Below are positions 1 to 8,430 of a stretch of DNA of 54,721 nucleotides, piece after piece. The DNA is from an uncultured Opitutaceae bacterium (GTDB lineage: Bacteria > Verrucomicrobiota > Verrucomicrobiia > Opitutales > Opitutaceae): the NCBI GenBank assembly GCA_903890485.1, contig CAITBM010000143.1, forward strand, positions 1 through 54,721, in the 5' to 3' direction. A program made the position numbers and the translations under genes. Within the stretch, counting starts at the first letter, position 1. Each line of letters opens with the position of its first letter. Below the pieces are notes generated by a model. It saw only the letters and a list, made by a program, of their open reading frames with translations. It made no database searches and was not told where the DNA came from.

Positions 1-28
1 CGAATGCCGCCGCGCCCCTGGCGCGCGG

Positions 29-121
29 CTAGTGGCCGGCCGTCAGGGGGGGTCGCCGGAAGGCCTGCTGGACGAAAAGGCACAGGTTGTTTTTCCATTC
101 CGCCGGGTCGTGCGCGTGGAA
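29..121 (-). pseudogene. 3' stub of a truncated resident gene
   Basis: Reading the minus strand, an open frame ends at a TAG and encodes a protein-like C-terminus (HAHDPAEWKNNLCLFVQQ, then AFRRPPLTAGH). Going upstream, coding character is lost near base 120 and the frame closes with TAA a few codons further on. High GC stops at about the same place and the lower-GC islet begins. The residue pattern recalls C-termini of alpha/beta-hydrolase or esterase proteins, but it is too short to assign. The reading is inference: the 5' part was probably replaced when the neighbouring cassette arrived. Confidence 0.35.
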
Positions 122-244
122 AACGCATCGTGACCGTAGAACTGGTGCGTTTGGTTAGCGTTGCTTTCATACATTCGGAATCAAATCCACGCGAAATCCC
201 GGAGCGACTGAACTAGAGGCGGAAAATTGCTCCAGTTTCCAATT
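122..244. other. Lower-GC non-coding stretch at left edge of the islet
   Basis: No credible gene is seen between the resident-gene stub and the NUDIX gene. Base composition changes from very GC-rich to roughly balanced around position 120-140. No integrase, insertion sequence end or flanking direct repeat could be identified by eye. Confidence 0.4.
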
Positions 245-637
245 CTAGAGTTTAGTGGCCGCGAGTGCCGATATAAGAGGGATGTCGGCAGGTGCGAAAG
301 GAAGCTTGGATAGTTCAGACGGTGTGTCCCAAATAACTTGGGCATGGAAATTTAAGCGAATGTCCAGCGAACGTGGGAAAGCCCAATATGCTCGCAGAAG
401 GATTTCGCCTTTCGAGTAATTGTACCGGCTTTCGCCGAAAAAGTCGCCAATGTCCGTGTCGATTCCAAGCTCCTCCTTAAGCTCCCTAGCAAGGCACTCA
501 TGTTCGGTTTCGTCAGCTTCCAGCTTGCCTCCAGGGAATTCCCAAAGGCCCGCGAGCGCGTCAGTGTCTGGGCGTCGTGCAGCTAAGATTCGCCCGTTTG
601 CAATCAAGAGAGCAGCGATTACTACTGGTGAGCCCAT
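245..637 (-). CDS. NUDIX hydrolase, NudG/MutT-like (deoxy)nucleoside triphosphate pyrophosphohydrolase
   Basis: Complete 130-residue NUDIX protein. The NUDIX box is perfect: G37, E43, then R51-E52-L-K-E55-E56-L-G58-I, giving the metal-binding helix. Such enzymes hydrolyse NTPs to NMP and pyrophosphate. The C-terminal APADIPL motif and the LWEFPGGK lead-in resemble E. coli NudG, known for acting on 5-methyl-dCTP and oxidised nucleotides, at least as much as MutT. It is transcribed after the EVE-HNH gene, six bases from its stop codon, so the two form an operon. GC content is clearly below that of genes to the right. Substrate is inferred; an 8-oxo-dGTP role is equally possible from sequence alone. 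Confidence 0.88.
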   Translation of the reverse strand: MGSPVVIAALLIANGRILAARRPDTDALAGLWEFPGGKLEADETEHECLARELKEELGIDTDIGDFFGESRYNYSKGEILLRAYWAFPRSLDIRLNFHAQVIWDTPSELSKLPFAPADIPLISALAATKL

Positions 638-643
638 AATGAC

Positions 644-1639
644 CTAAGATATTCTTCGGCAGAGAAATACGTGATTTCTATGATATTCGAGATAACGTTT
701 CTGGCCCTCTGTAAAATGCCCAACATTTACTGGCGATAGTGTTTCCACGCCCATTTTTTGGAGAGATGGAAGATCTGCAACTGGGGCGATGACCAGCCTC
801 CCATTATCTTCAAATGAGATGAAACCGCGGTCAAAGAGATGATCAATGGAAGGCGTCAACAGTAGGCCGTTCTCGCCATCAAGGCGCTCTGGATTCGAGC
901 TATCCCTCCAAGGACGACAGTGGCTAGCCCTCAAATGCTCAATTCGATTAACCCGAGTTACGCGACAACAGTCTTCTAGCTTGAGAACCCGTTTCTTGAA
1001 GAGACCTTGACCTTTCCGAGCCTGGACGAGTGCTAACCGTTCGGTCTCGGGGATCTTGTCGTCTCCCTGTATCTCTTCCTGTAGATGTAGCTCCCATTGT
1101 GCAACCGCTGGGAGCGTATCGATTACACCCGGATCTTCATTCACCAGCTGCGGCTGGTTTGAGGCCATTGCCTGGTCAAATTCGTAGCCGATCAGCATCC
1201 CAAGCAAACGAGCCATATCCTCAGGTATTTCAGCAAGATACACAACTTCCTTTCCATCTCCGGTTGTTCGGAGCGGGGATCCTTCTGAGGGGAGCAGAGG
1301 GCGAATACGATCGATGTGATCCTTCGGGCGAATTTTTTGAGTAAGGGTCGCGAATGCTACGTCGACCTTCCACCCGATGAGATTCCAATAGGAACCTGCT
1401 GTTCCGAAGACGCCCGGCTTTGGGCATTCGTAACAGTAGCCGCGTGCAATTCCGATGGCCTGGATTTTTGTTTTTACGAACGAAAAAATCAAATCTCCTG
1501 GAGCGACCTCCCGCATATTTTCGTAATAGCGGTTGAATCGATCGCCATGGCGACCTCGGCTCGCCTTTGGCGACCAAAGGAATCCACCGGAAATCTCTTG
1601 TTTGGCTGTTTGGTTTTGATTGACCCACCAAAAACGCAC
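644..1639 (-). CDS. EVE-HNH endonuclease, probable modification-dependent (type IV) restriction enzyme
   Basis: A 331-residue two-domain protein. Residues 1 to about 148 form an EVE domain (PUA/YTH-like fold), opening with FWWVNQNQT and continuing with SPK, GDLIFSF and IGIARGYC; EVE domains flip out and read modified bases. Residues about 205-275 form an HNH nuclease with C224/C225, RASH (H240), ENGLLL (N257) and DHLFDRG (H267), the order expected for the beta-beta-alpha-metal active site. This architecture matches the EVE-HNH nucleases such as VcaM4I that cut DNA carrying 5-methyl- or 5-hydroxymethylcytosine. No methyltransferase is nearby, as expected for type IV restriction. Low GC suggests transfer. 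It is the first gene of a two-gene operon with the NUDIX hydrolase. Confidence 0.85.
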   Translation of the reverse strand: MRFWWVNQNQTAKQEISGGFLWSPKASRGRHGDRFNRYYENMREVAPGDLIFSFVKTKIQAIGIARGYCYECPKPGVFGTAGSYWNLIGWKVDVAFATLTQKIRPKDHIDRIRPLLPSEGSPLRTTGDGKEVVYLAEIPEDMARLLGMLIGYEFDQAMASNQPQLVNEDPGVIDTLPAVAQWELHLQEEIQGDDKIPETERLALVQARKGQGLFKKRVLKLEDCCRVTRVNRIEHLRASHCRPWRDSSNPERLDGENGLLLTPSIDHLFDRGFISFEDNGRLVIAPVADLPSLQKMGVETLSPVNVGHFTEGQKRYLEYHRNHVFLCRRIS

Positions 1640-1929
1640 TTAGGGATTCTCGGTGAACTCGGGTGCGGTGTCCAGGTTCTCCTCCCTACCTTTGCGTGGG
1701 CCACTCAATAGGGCGAATTTTCGCCAAGAATCCGGAAACCAGCACAATTTCAAAATTCCGGGCAGTTCGGGCAGTAGGCATACCGATGTACCAGTCTCCC
1801 AAAAATCCTTTAAAAACCTGGGTCACCCGAAATGACCACCCCGATTTTTAAAATCTCTCCTGATTTTATAAAAACTAACCTGGTAATTTAAAAACTTAGG
1901 TGAACTTCTCCAGAAACCTTGGCTCCGGC
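1640..1929. other. Low-GC intergenic region with A-tract repeats
   Basis: No credible coding frame. The part near 1640-1750 should hold the promoter of the EVE-HNH operon. From 1808 to 1905 three imperfect copies of a motif like (T)TTAAAAACYT followed by a GG-containing tail occur. Composition returns to GC-rich close to the 3' end of the dsbD-like gene, which marks the right edge of the islet. Confidence 0.45.
1808..1905. repeat. Three imperfect A-tract repeats
   Basis: Copies read TTTAAAAACCTGGGTCACC (from 1809), TTTATAAAAACTAACCTGG (from 1864) and TTTAAAAACTTAGGTGAAC (from 1887). They are partly degenerate and unevenly spaced. They could be regulatory, scar sequence from insertion, or chance in an AT-richer stretch. 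Confidence 0.3.
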
Positions 1930-4011
1930 CTATTTGAGTGCGTTCGTGACGACCGAAGGGGACAGGATCTCGGGGAGGATGACCGGATCCGGACGGCCGG
2001 GAAGCCAGATGAGGTTAAAGGGCACGGCGGCGCGGTGGTACTTCGCCAATTCCGCGGTGATCTGCGGGTCCTTGTTGGTCCAGTCTCCCCGAAGGGTCGC
2101 AATGTGCCGTTCCGCGAAGAGGTGGAGCACATCGGCCGAGTGGAACACGAGGCGCTTGTTGGCCTGGCAGGTCGCACACCAGCGCGCCGTGAAGTCCACG
2201 TAGACGATCCGGTTCTCAGACCGGAGCTTCTCGACGGACTCGGGGCTCCATTTTTCCCAGACGATGTCGCCGGGCGCCGCGGCCACGGGCCATCCCGTCC
2301 AGGCCCCGAGTGCCAGGAGGACGACGCAGGCCACGGTCCCAAACCGGGCCCTGCCCGGGGAGGCCCCCGGGGCGTTCCACCGGCCGTAGGTCCAGACCGC
2401 GAGCGCGACCAGGACGAGCCCGAAGAGGGCCGCGAGGAGGCCGTTCTCGGGCAGCTGGCCGGCCATGACCCAGACCAGGTAGGCGACCGTGGCGTAGAGG
2501 GGGAACGCCATCGCCTGCTTGAAGGTTTCCATCCAGGCGCCCGGCCGGGGCAGCACCTTGACCGCGGCAGGGAAGGCCGAGAGGAGCAGGTAGGGCGTCG
2601 ACAGTCCAATCGCGATCACGGTGAAGATTGTGAAGGATTCCAGGGTCGAGAGGGCGAGCGCGGCGCCGAGCGCCGGGGCAAGGAAGGGTGCGGCGCACGG
2701 GGTGGCGGCCACGGTCGCCAGGGCGCCCGTCAGGAACGAGCCGAGGAGTCCCGACTTGGACTGGAGACCGGACCCGATCCCGGTCGCCGTGAGCCCGAAC
2801 TCAAAGACGCCGCTCATGTTGAGGGCAAAGGCCAGCATCGCCGCCGCCAGGCCAAAGACAAAGGTGGGCGACTGGAGCTGGAATCCCCAGCCGAGCTGGC
2901 TTCCTCCCGCCCGAAGGACCGCGAGGATGCCGGCCAATACCCAGAACGACAGGAGGACCCCCGAGGTGAAGACCAGGCCGTGAAGCGTGACCTTTTTCCT
3001 GTCGGAGCCGGCCTGGTTCACAAAGCCGAGGATCTTGATCCCCAGGACCGGGAAGACGCACGGCATCAGGTTGAGGATCAGTCCCCCGACAAAGGCCAGG
3101 GCCAGGGTGCCGATGAAGCCGCCCGCGGCGGCGGGCGGCGCGGCGGGCGCAGGAGCCACGACCACCGGCAGGTCGTCAAAGGTCAAGCTGACCTTGAGCC
3201 CGGGCAGGGAGCCGTCGGCGCGCCATCCCTTCTGGGACGTGGCGACCCCCTTCAGGCGCTGGGCGTCGTTGGGGCCGTCGGAGGCGATGGGAAGCGTGAG
3301 GGTGAAGCCGCCCTTGCCGTCGCTCTCGACCTTCTGGGGCTGGTCGCTTGCGATGGTGCCGTCCTCGGAGAAGAAATGGAGCGCTTCGGGCCCGGGATGG
3401 GATGACCCCTCCCTGGGGGTGAGGCGGAGCACCGCCTCCTTCGCGCCCCGGGTGGCGGAGATCTGCCACGACGGATCGGCAACGGGCAGTTCCGCGATTA
3501 CCGAGCGCAGCCGCGTCCCGTAGGTCGGGTCGGCCCCGGGGGCCTCCGCCGCCACGGGGAGGGAGAGGGAGAGCTTGGCGCTTCCCGGGACGCACTCGTC
3601 CTTGCACATGAGCCAGTCGGCCGACGCCGCCAGGTCGACCCGGGTCCCGGGCTTGAGGTCCTTGGGCGGCGTGAGGGTGACGGGGAGCAGCACGTCGCCG
3701 TCGTAGCCGTTTCCGATCACGTTGCCCCGCGTGTCGGAGAGGACGATCGGGGCGGGCCAGGCGATGTCGCTGGCCGTCCATCCTGGGGGAAGGGACCACT
3801 TGATCGTCGTCGGCAGCCCGGTGCCGGGGTTCACCCAGTAGGTGTGCCAGTGTTCCGCGTGCACCAGGTGAAGGGCCACCGGAAAGGGGGTGCCGGGCTG
3901 GACGGAGGCGTCCGCCGAGACCAGGGACGCGGTCACCTGGGCCCGGCCGGTCCGCGGCGAGGCGAGGAGCGCGAGGGCTGCAAGCAGGACAAGGGCTGGC
4001 GTTCGCTTCAT
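1930..4011 (-). CDS. dsbD: Thiol:disulfide interchange protein, DsbD family
   Basis: A 693-residue inner-membrane protein with a signal peptide (residues 1-24, ending GRA). The N-terminal periplasmic domain resembles DsbD_N and carries a C136-x3-C140 pair. A multi-helix transmembrane electron-transfer domain follows, with C318 in LMPCVFPVLG and C439 in ATPCAAPF. A C-terminal periplasmic thioredoxin domain carries WCATC (C612, C615). This is the full relay that moves reducing power from cytoplasmic thioredoxin to periplasmic targets such as apocytochromes c or disulfide isomerases. It lies 58 bp downstream of a c-type cytochrome gene on the same strand, which fits a role in keeping haem-binding cysteines reduced. 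Confidence 0.9.
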   Translation of the reverse strand: MKRTPALVLLAALALLASPRTGRAQVTASLVSADASVQPGTPFPVALHLVHAEHWHTYWVNPGTGLPTTIKWSLPPGWTASDIAWPAPIVLSDTRGNVIGNGYDGDVLLPVTLTPPKDLKPGTRVDLAASADWLMCKDECVPGSAKLSLSLPVAAEAPGADPTYGTRLRSVIAELPVADPSWQISATRGAKEAVLRLTPREGSSHPGPEALHFFSEDGTIASDQPQKVESDGKGGFTLTLPIASDGPNDAQRLKGVATSQKGWRADGSLPGLKVSLTFDDLPVVVAPAPAAPPAAAGGFIGTLALAFVGGLILNLMPCVFPVLGIKILGFVNQAGSDRKKVTLHGLVFTSGVLLSFWVLAGILAVLRAGGSQLGWGFQLQSPTFVFGLAAAMLAFALNMSGVFEFGLTATGIGSGLQSKSGLLGSFLTGALATVAATPCAAPFLAPALGAALALSTLESFTIFTVIAIGLSTPYLLLSAFPAAVKVLPRPGAWMETFKQAMAFPLYATVAYLVWVMAGQLPENGLLAALFGLVLVALAVWTYGRWNAPGASPGRARFGTVACVVLLALGAWTGWPVAAAPGDIVWEKWSPESVEKLRSENRIVYVDFTARWCATCQANKRLVFHSADVLHLFAERHIATLRGDWTNKDPQITAELAKYHRAAVPFNLIWLPGRPDPVILPEILSPSVVTNALK

Positions 4012-4069
4012 AGGGTACAGTTCCTCGCGGAATGCGCAGTGTGCCGCCTACGGCCGCGCCTGCAAGCGC

Positions 4070-5035
4070 TCAGCCGCCCTTGGCCCCTGCACTGATCCAC
4101 CTCTCGACCATCTGGATCTCCTCCGGGGTGAGGGGCTTGTCCCCGTCGCTCGGCATGGAGTCGTCGTCCGTGGACGGCAGGTGGACCCGCCGGATCAAAT
4201 CGCTCTTCTTGAGGTTGCCCGGGACCACCGCCGGGCCGTCGTCGCCCCCCTTCATGAGCTGCTCGTAGGAGTCCATCCTCAGGCCTCCCTTGTGCTTCTC
4301 CGGCCTGTGGCAGGAGACGCAGCTCCGCTGGAAGAGCGGCTCCACGTGCACGGAATAGAAAGCCGGGTTGTCGGGATTGACGCTGCGAAGGCCCGCCTTC
4401 GGGGCCGGCACTTTCGCCGACTTCCCGGCGGCGACCGGACCAACTGCGGCAGGGGGAAGGCCGAGCACGGTCCTCAGTCCCGCCGGCATGGTGTCCGTCA
4501 GGAACCCGTCCCCGTGTGAAATCGAGCCTCCCAGGTGCGCGGTCCATATCAGCAGGCCGAGCGCAGCCGCAAGGAGGGTGGGGTAGGCGGCGGGGAGCCG
4601 GGATCGGGTGAGGGATGCCGCCGCGCAGGCGGCGCTGAACAGGACCCCCGCCCAGAGGTGCTGGGTGACGTCGCGTCCGCGGTAGCCCCCGCTCCAGGCA
4701 AGGAGCCACCCGTCAAATGCCGCAAGGAAAGCCGCGGCGCAGGTAAGGACGAGGATCCAGCCCGCCGCGGCGCGCAGGTGGGACCAGCCGGGGCGGCGCC
4801 CGGCAAGCTCAAGCAGCGGGACCAGGACCATGAAGGCCACCGGGCCGTGGACCAGGAGAGGGTGGAACCGGCCGATGAACTGGCCGAGCCCGGAGTGCTC
4901 GCTGCCGTCCGGGGCAACGCGCTTGGCGAGGACCACGAGCGCCGCCCAAAGGGCCGCCCAGAGGAACACGGCAGATCCCGCAGGCGGGCTGGGCCGCTCC
5001 GGGGGCGTGGGGTCGTCGGGTCGGGCGCTCGGCAT
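4070..5035 (-). CDS. Membrane protein with DUF2231-like helices and planctomycete-type cytochrome c domain
   Basis: A 321-residue protein starting MPSARPDDP; this ATG was chosen because residues upstream in frame are low-complexity. Several transmembrane helices include a stretch reading FHPLLVHGPVAFMVLVPLLE, typical of DUF2231 proteins. The C-terminal exported domain has a haem c motif C239-V-S-C242-H243 and the GGLRMDSYEQLMKGG and LTPEEIQMVERWI patterns of the planctomycete cytochrome C (PSCyt1) family found in Planctomycetes and Verrucomicrobia. Probably a membrane-bound electron-transfer protein. It precedes dsbD and is divergent from cstA. Confidence 0.8.
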   Translation of the reverse strand: MPSARPDDPTPPERPSPPAGSAVFLWAALWAALVVLAKRVAPDGSEHSGLGQFIGRFHPLLVHGPVAFMVLVPLLELAGRRPGWSHLRAAAGWILVLTCAAAFLAAFDGWLLAWSGGYRGRDVTQHLWAGVLFSAACAAASLTRSRLPAAYPTLLAAALGLLIWTAHLGGSISHGDGFLTDTMPAGLRTVLGLPPAAVGPVAAGKSAKVPAPKAGLRSVNPDNPAFYSVHVEPLFQRSCVSCHRPEKHKGGLRMDSYEQLMKGGDDGPAVVPGNLKKSDLIRRVHLPSTDDDSMPSDGDKPLTPEEIQMVERWISAGAKGG

Positions 5036-5152
5036 GAGGTCGGCTGACGATGGTTCACCCTTTCGTGGGGAGGCAAACCAACAAGTGCCTGACCGCGCTT
5101 GCACGCCGGGCCCCCATGGGCCAACGTTCCGCGCTTTCCGGAAACCCTCCCC

Positions 5153-7186
5153 ATGGCCCACGCGGAAACTTCCCTGCTGGTAAGGACCTTTCGCATCGCC
5201 TCGTGGACAGCCATCAGCGCCGCGGGTGCCGGAAGTATTGCCGTCCTGGCCCTGTCCCGCGGGGAGGAGGTGAGCGCCCTCTGGATGGTCGCCGCCGCCA
5301 CGTGCGTCTTTGCCGTCGCGTATCGTTTTCATTCGGCGTGGCTTATGGCGAAGGTTCTCATGATCGATGAATTTCGGGCCACGCCGTCCGAGACGCACTC
5401 CGATGGTAAGGATTTCGTAAGAACGAACCGGTGGGTCGTTTTCGGCCACCACTTCGCCGCCATCGCCGGTCCCGGGCCCCTGGTCGGGCCCGTGCTCGCG
5501 GCCCAGTTTGGGTACCTCCCGGGGCTCCTGTGGATCCTGGTGGGCGCCGTCTTCGGGGGCGCCGTGCACGACAGCGTCATCCTCTTTTGCTCGGTGAGGC
5601 GCGGCGGCCGCTCCCTGGGAAGCATGGTCCGCGACGAGGTCGGCCCCTTCGCGGGCCTGGTGGCCCTCGTGAGCATCACGGCCATCTCGGTCGTCCTCCT
5701 GGCCGTGCTGGCGCTCGTCGTGGTGAACGCGCTCGCCGAGTCCCCGTGGGGAGTCTTCACGATCGCCGCCACGATGCCGGTTGCCCTCGCCATGGGCTTG
5801 GCGCTCCGCTCCGGAGGCCACAACCGAAGGATCCTGGGCTGGGTGACCGCGGCGGGGATCCTTGCGCTTGTTGCTGCCGCCTGGGGCGGGCAGTTCGTCG
5901 CGGGCACCCGCCTGGAGGCCCTCCTCACCCTCAAGGGAACGACGCTCGCCTGGTGGGTCATGGGCTACGGGCTCGTCGCCTCCGTGGTCCCGGTCTGGCT
6001 CCTCCTGGCCCCGCGGGACTACCTGAGCACGTTCATGAAGATCGGGACCGTGGCGGCCTTGGGGATCGCGATCGGTGTCCTCGGTCCGCACCTGAGGATG
6101 CCCGCCCTCACGCGCTTCGTGGACGGCACGGGCCCCGTGTTCGCGGGCCCCGTCTTCCCGTTCTGCTTCATCACGATCGCTTGCGCCGCGGTGTCCGGGT
6201 TCCACGCGATCGTCTCCTCGGGCACGACCCCCAAGCTCCTGGCCGCCGAGCGCGACATCCGGACGATCGGCTACGGCGCGATGCTGACCGAGATGTGCGT
6301 CGGGGTGATGGCGATCATCGCGGCGTGCGCCCTGGAGCCCGGCCAGTACTTCGCGATCAACATGAAGGGAGAGGCGCTCAGCGTCACCGCGCACATTTCC
6401 GCGCTCGGTTTCGCGGTCACCCCGGCGGACATGGCCCACCTGGCCGAGAGCGTGGGCGAAAAGACGATGATCGGACGGGCGGGCGGCGCCCCGACCTTCG
6501 CCCTCGGCATGGCGCGGATGCTTTCCGGCGCGTTCAGGGGCGGGGCCGCGCTCGCGGTCTGGTACCACTTTGCGATCATGTTCGAGGCGCTTTTCATCCT
6601 GACGACGATCGACGCGGGGACCCGCATCGGCCGGTTCCTGGTCCAGGACCTCCTGGGCCTCGCCTGGAAGCCCCTGGGCGACACCCGGTCGCTGGCGGGC
6701 AACCTCGGCGCGACCGTCCTCTTCGTCGGCGCGTGGGGCTGGTTCCTCTACCAGGGGGTCGTCGACCCCCTGGGGGGCATCAACTCGCTCTGGCCTATCT
6801 TCGGGGTGGCAAACCAGCTCCTGGCCGTGATCGCCCTGGCGCTCGGAACCACGGTCCTGATCAAGATGGGCCGCGCCCGCTACCTGTGGGTGACGGCCGT
6901 CCCCCTCGCCTGGCTCCTCAGTGTCACGATGACCGCGGGATGGATGAAGATCTTCAGCCCCGACCCGCGCCTGGGCTTCCTCGCGGCGGCCAACGCGGCA
7001 ACCAACCCCCGACTCGCGTTCAACGCACATGTGGACGCCGCCGTCACCGGGGCATTCCTGCTCCTCACCGTGGTCGTCGTCCTGGCGAACGCCCGCGTGT
7101 GGGCGCTCCTCCTCGCGGGCAGGCTAAAGCCCGACCTTCGCGAGGAGCCGTTCGTCCCGTCGAGCGCCGCAGATCAGACCTCGTAA
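5153..7186 (+). CDS. cstA: Carbon starvation protein CstA family transporter
   Basis: About 677 residues with many transmembrane helices. The stretch from RTNRWVVFGHHFAAIAGPGP through GAVFGGAVHDSVILF is diagnostic of the CstA/YjiY family, which imports peptides or pyruvate through the inner membrane. The ATG beginning MAHAETSLL is preferred over an in-frame TTG 54 bases upstream; a GGAA lies about 12 bases before it. The 3' end overlaps the convergent phosphofructokinase gene by 13 bp. No adjacent CstA accessory or two-component gene is seen. Confidence 0.9.
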   Translation: MAHAETSLLVRTFRIASWTAISAAGAGSIAVLALSRGEEVSALWMVAAATCVFAVAYRFHSAWLMAKVLMIDEFRATPSETHSDGKDFVRTNRWVVFGHHFAAIAGPGPLVGPVLAAQFGYLPGLLWILVGAVFGGAVHDSVILFCSVRRGGRSLGSMVRDEVGPFAGLVALVSITAISVVLLAVLALVVVNALAESPWGVFTIAATMPVALAMGLALRSGGHNRRILGWVTAAGILALVAAAWGGQFVAGTRLEALLTLKGTTLAWWVMGYGLVASVVPVWLLLAPRDYLSTFMKIGTVAALGIAIGVLGPHLRMPALTRFVDGTGPVFAGPVFPFCFITIACAAVSGFHAIVSSGTTPKLLAAERDIRTIGYGAMLTEMCVGVMAIIAACALEPGQYFAINMKGEALSVTAHISALGFAVTPADMAHLAESVGEKTMIGRAGGAPTFALGMARMLSGAFRGGAALAVWYHFAIMFEALFILTTIDAGTRIGRFLVQDLLGLAWKPLGDTRSLAGNLGATVLFVGAWGWFLYQGVVDPLGGINSLWPIFGVANQLLAVIALALGTTVLIKMGRARYLWVTAVPLAWLLSVTMTAGWMKIFSPDPRLGFLAAANAATNPRLAFNAHVDAAVTGAFLLLTVVVVLANARVWALLLAGRLKPDLREEPFVPSSAADQTS

Positions 7187-8430
7187 GCCGGGAGGACCTT
7201 GTCCACCCGAACCTTGTCGAGGCGAGCGTACGTGGGCACCCCGGCATCGTGCGGAAGCACGACCTCGCCCTGGATCAGGGGCTGGGCATAGCGCAGGAAC
7301 TGGAAGTTCATGCTGACCAGGTCCTCGTTGATCCACTCGCGGGGAAGCTTCTTGGTGCCGTTGGCGATCTCGCTCAGGGGGGCAAGGCCGGTCTCGACGG
7401 TGTAGTGCTCGGTATCGCCGCGCACGAGGGTCACCATCTTGTCGGTCTCGCCGGCGATGGCCGCGCGAACGGCGGCCTGCCCGGCGAGGAATGCCTCGTC
7501 GACGTCGGTCTTGGAGGCAGCGTGCGCCGCCGCGCGCTGGATCAGTCCCGGCTGGGCGACGCGAACCTTGGCGGTCGGGATCCCCGTGGCGATGATCTCG
7601 CCCAGGGCCTCTCCGGCGCCGCCCAACTTGGCGTGCCCGAAGGCGTCCGTGGCCGAGTCAGCGGCCAGGTAGTTGCCGTCGGCGTCCACGAGGCCCTCGG
7701 CGACGACGATCAGGCAGAATTTCTCTCGCTTCAACACCCGGCGGACGTCCTCGAGGACCTTCTCCTGGTTGAAGGGCACCTCGGGAAGGAGGATCAGGTG
7801 CGGGGGATCGTGGGGATGGTCCCGGCGCTTGGCGAGCGCGGTGCCCGCGGCGATCCAGCCGGCGCTGCGACCCATGACCTCGACGATCGAAACCAGGTCG
7901 CCCTGGCCCATCGCCTCGTTGTCGCACGCGACCTCGCGGATCGTGGTCGAGAGGTACTTGATCACGCTGCCGTAGCCCGGGCAGTGGTCGGTGCCGGTCA
8001 GGTCGTTGTCGATCGTCTTCGGGACGCCGATCACGCGGAGCTCATAGCCCTGCTGCTGGGCGAGCTTGGAGATCTTGTCGGCGGTGTCCTGGGAGTCGTT
8101 GCCCCCGATGTAGAAGAAATAGCGGATGTTGTGGGCCTTGAAGACCTCGAGGACGCGCTCGAAGTCCTGCTGCTTCTTGAGCTTGTAGCGGCACGTTCCG
8201 AGGGCCGCCCCGGGCGTGTGGCGCAGCGCGCGGACCTGCTGCTGGGACTCGGAGGCCAGGTCGACCAGGTCTTCCTGGAGGATCCCCAAGACGCCGTTCA
8301 GGCCACCGTAGATTTCCTCAATGGCCTCGTGGTTCAAAGCCTCGGCGATGATGCCGGCCAGGCTTGCGTTGATGACGGAGGTCGGACCACCAGATTGACC
8401 CACCAGAATGTTTCCTACGAGTTCAGCCAT
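7174..8430 (-). CDS. pfp: 6-phosphofructokinase, pyrophosphate-dependent type
   Basis: A 418-residue PFK-family protein beginning LVGNILVGQSGGPTSVINAS. The phosphoryl-donor motif reads GGNDS rather than GGDGS of ATP enzymes, and the catalytic loop reads PKTIDND rather than PGTIDND; both point to PPi-dependent or PPi-clade enzymes. EVMGRSAGWIA is the substrate-binding motif. It catalyses fructose-6-phosphate to fructose-1,6-bisphosphate, reversibly with PPi. Donor choice is inferred. A separate promoter is likely in the short AT-rich leader. Confidence 0.88.
   Translation of the reverse strand: MAELVGNILVGQSGGPTSVINASLAGIIAEALNHEAIEEIYGGLNGVLGILQEDLVDLASESQQQVRALRHTPGAALGTCRYKLKKQQDFERVLEVFKAHNIRYFFYIGGNDSQDTADKISKLAQQQGYELRVIGVPKTIDNDLTGTDHCPGYGSVIKYLSTTIREVACDNEAMGQGDLVSIVEVMGRSAGWIAAGTALAKRRDHPHDPPHLILLPEVPFNQEKVLEDVRRVLKREKFCLIVVAEGLVDADGNYLAADSATDAFGHAKLGGAGEALGEIIATGIPTAKVRVAQPGLIQRAAAHAASKTDVDEAFLAGQAAVRAAIAGETDKMVTLVRGDTEHYTVETGLAPLSEIANGTKKLPREWINEDLVSMNFQFLRYAQPLIQGEVVLPHDAGVPTYARLDKVRVDKVLPAYEV

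Noticed and set aside
125-190. Possible continuation of the stub gene (QFYGHDAF in another frame)
   Set aside because: It needs a frameshift, is very short, and lies in the lower-GC part; it is more likely coincidence.
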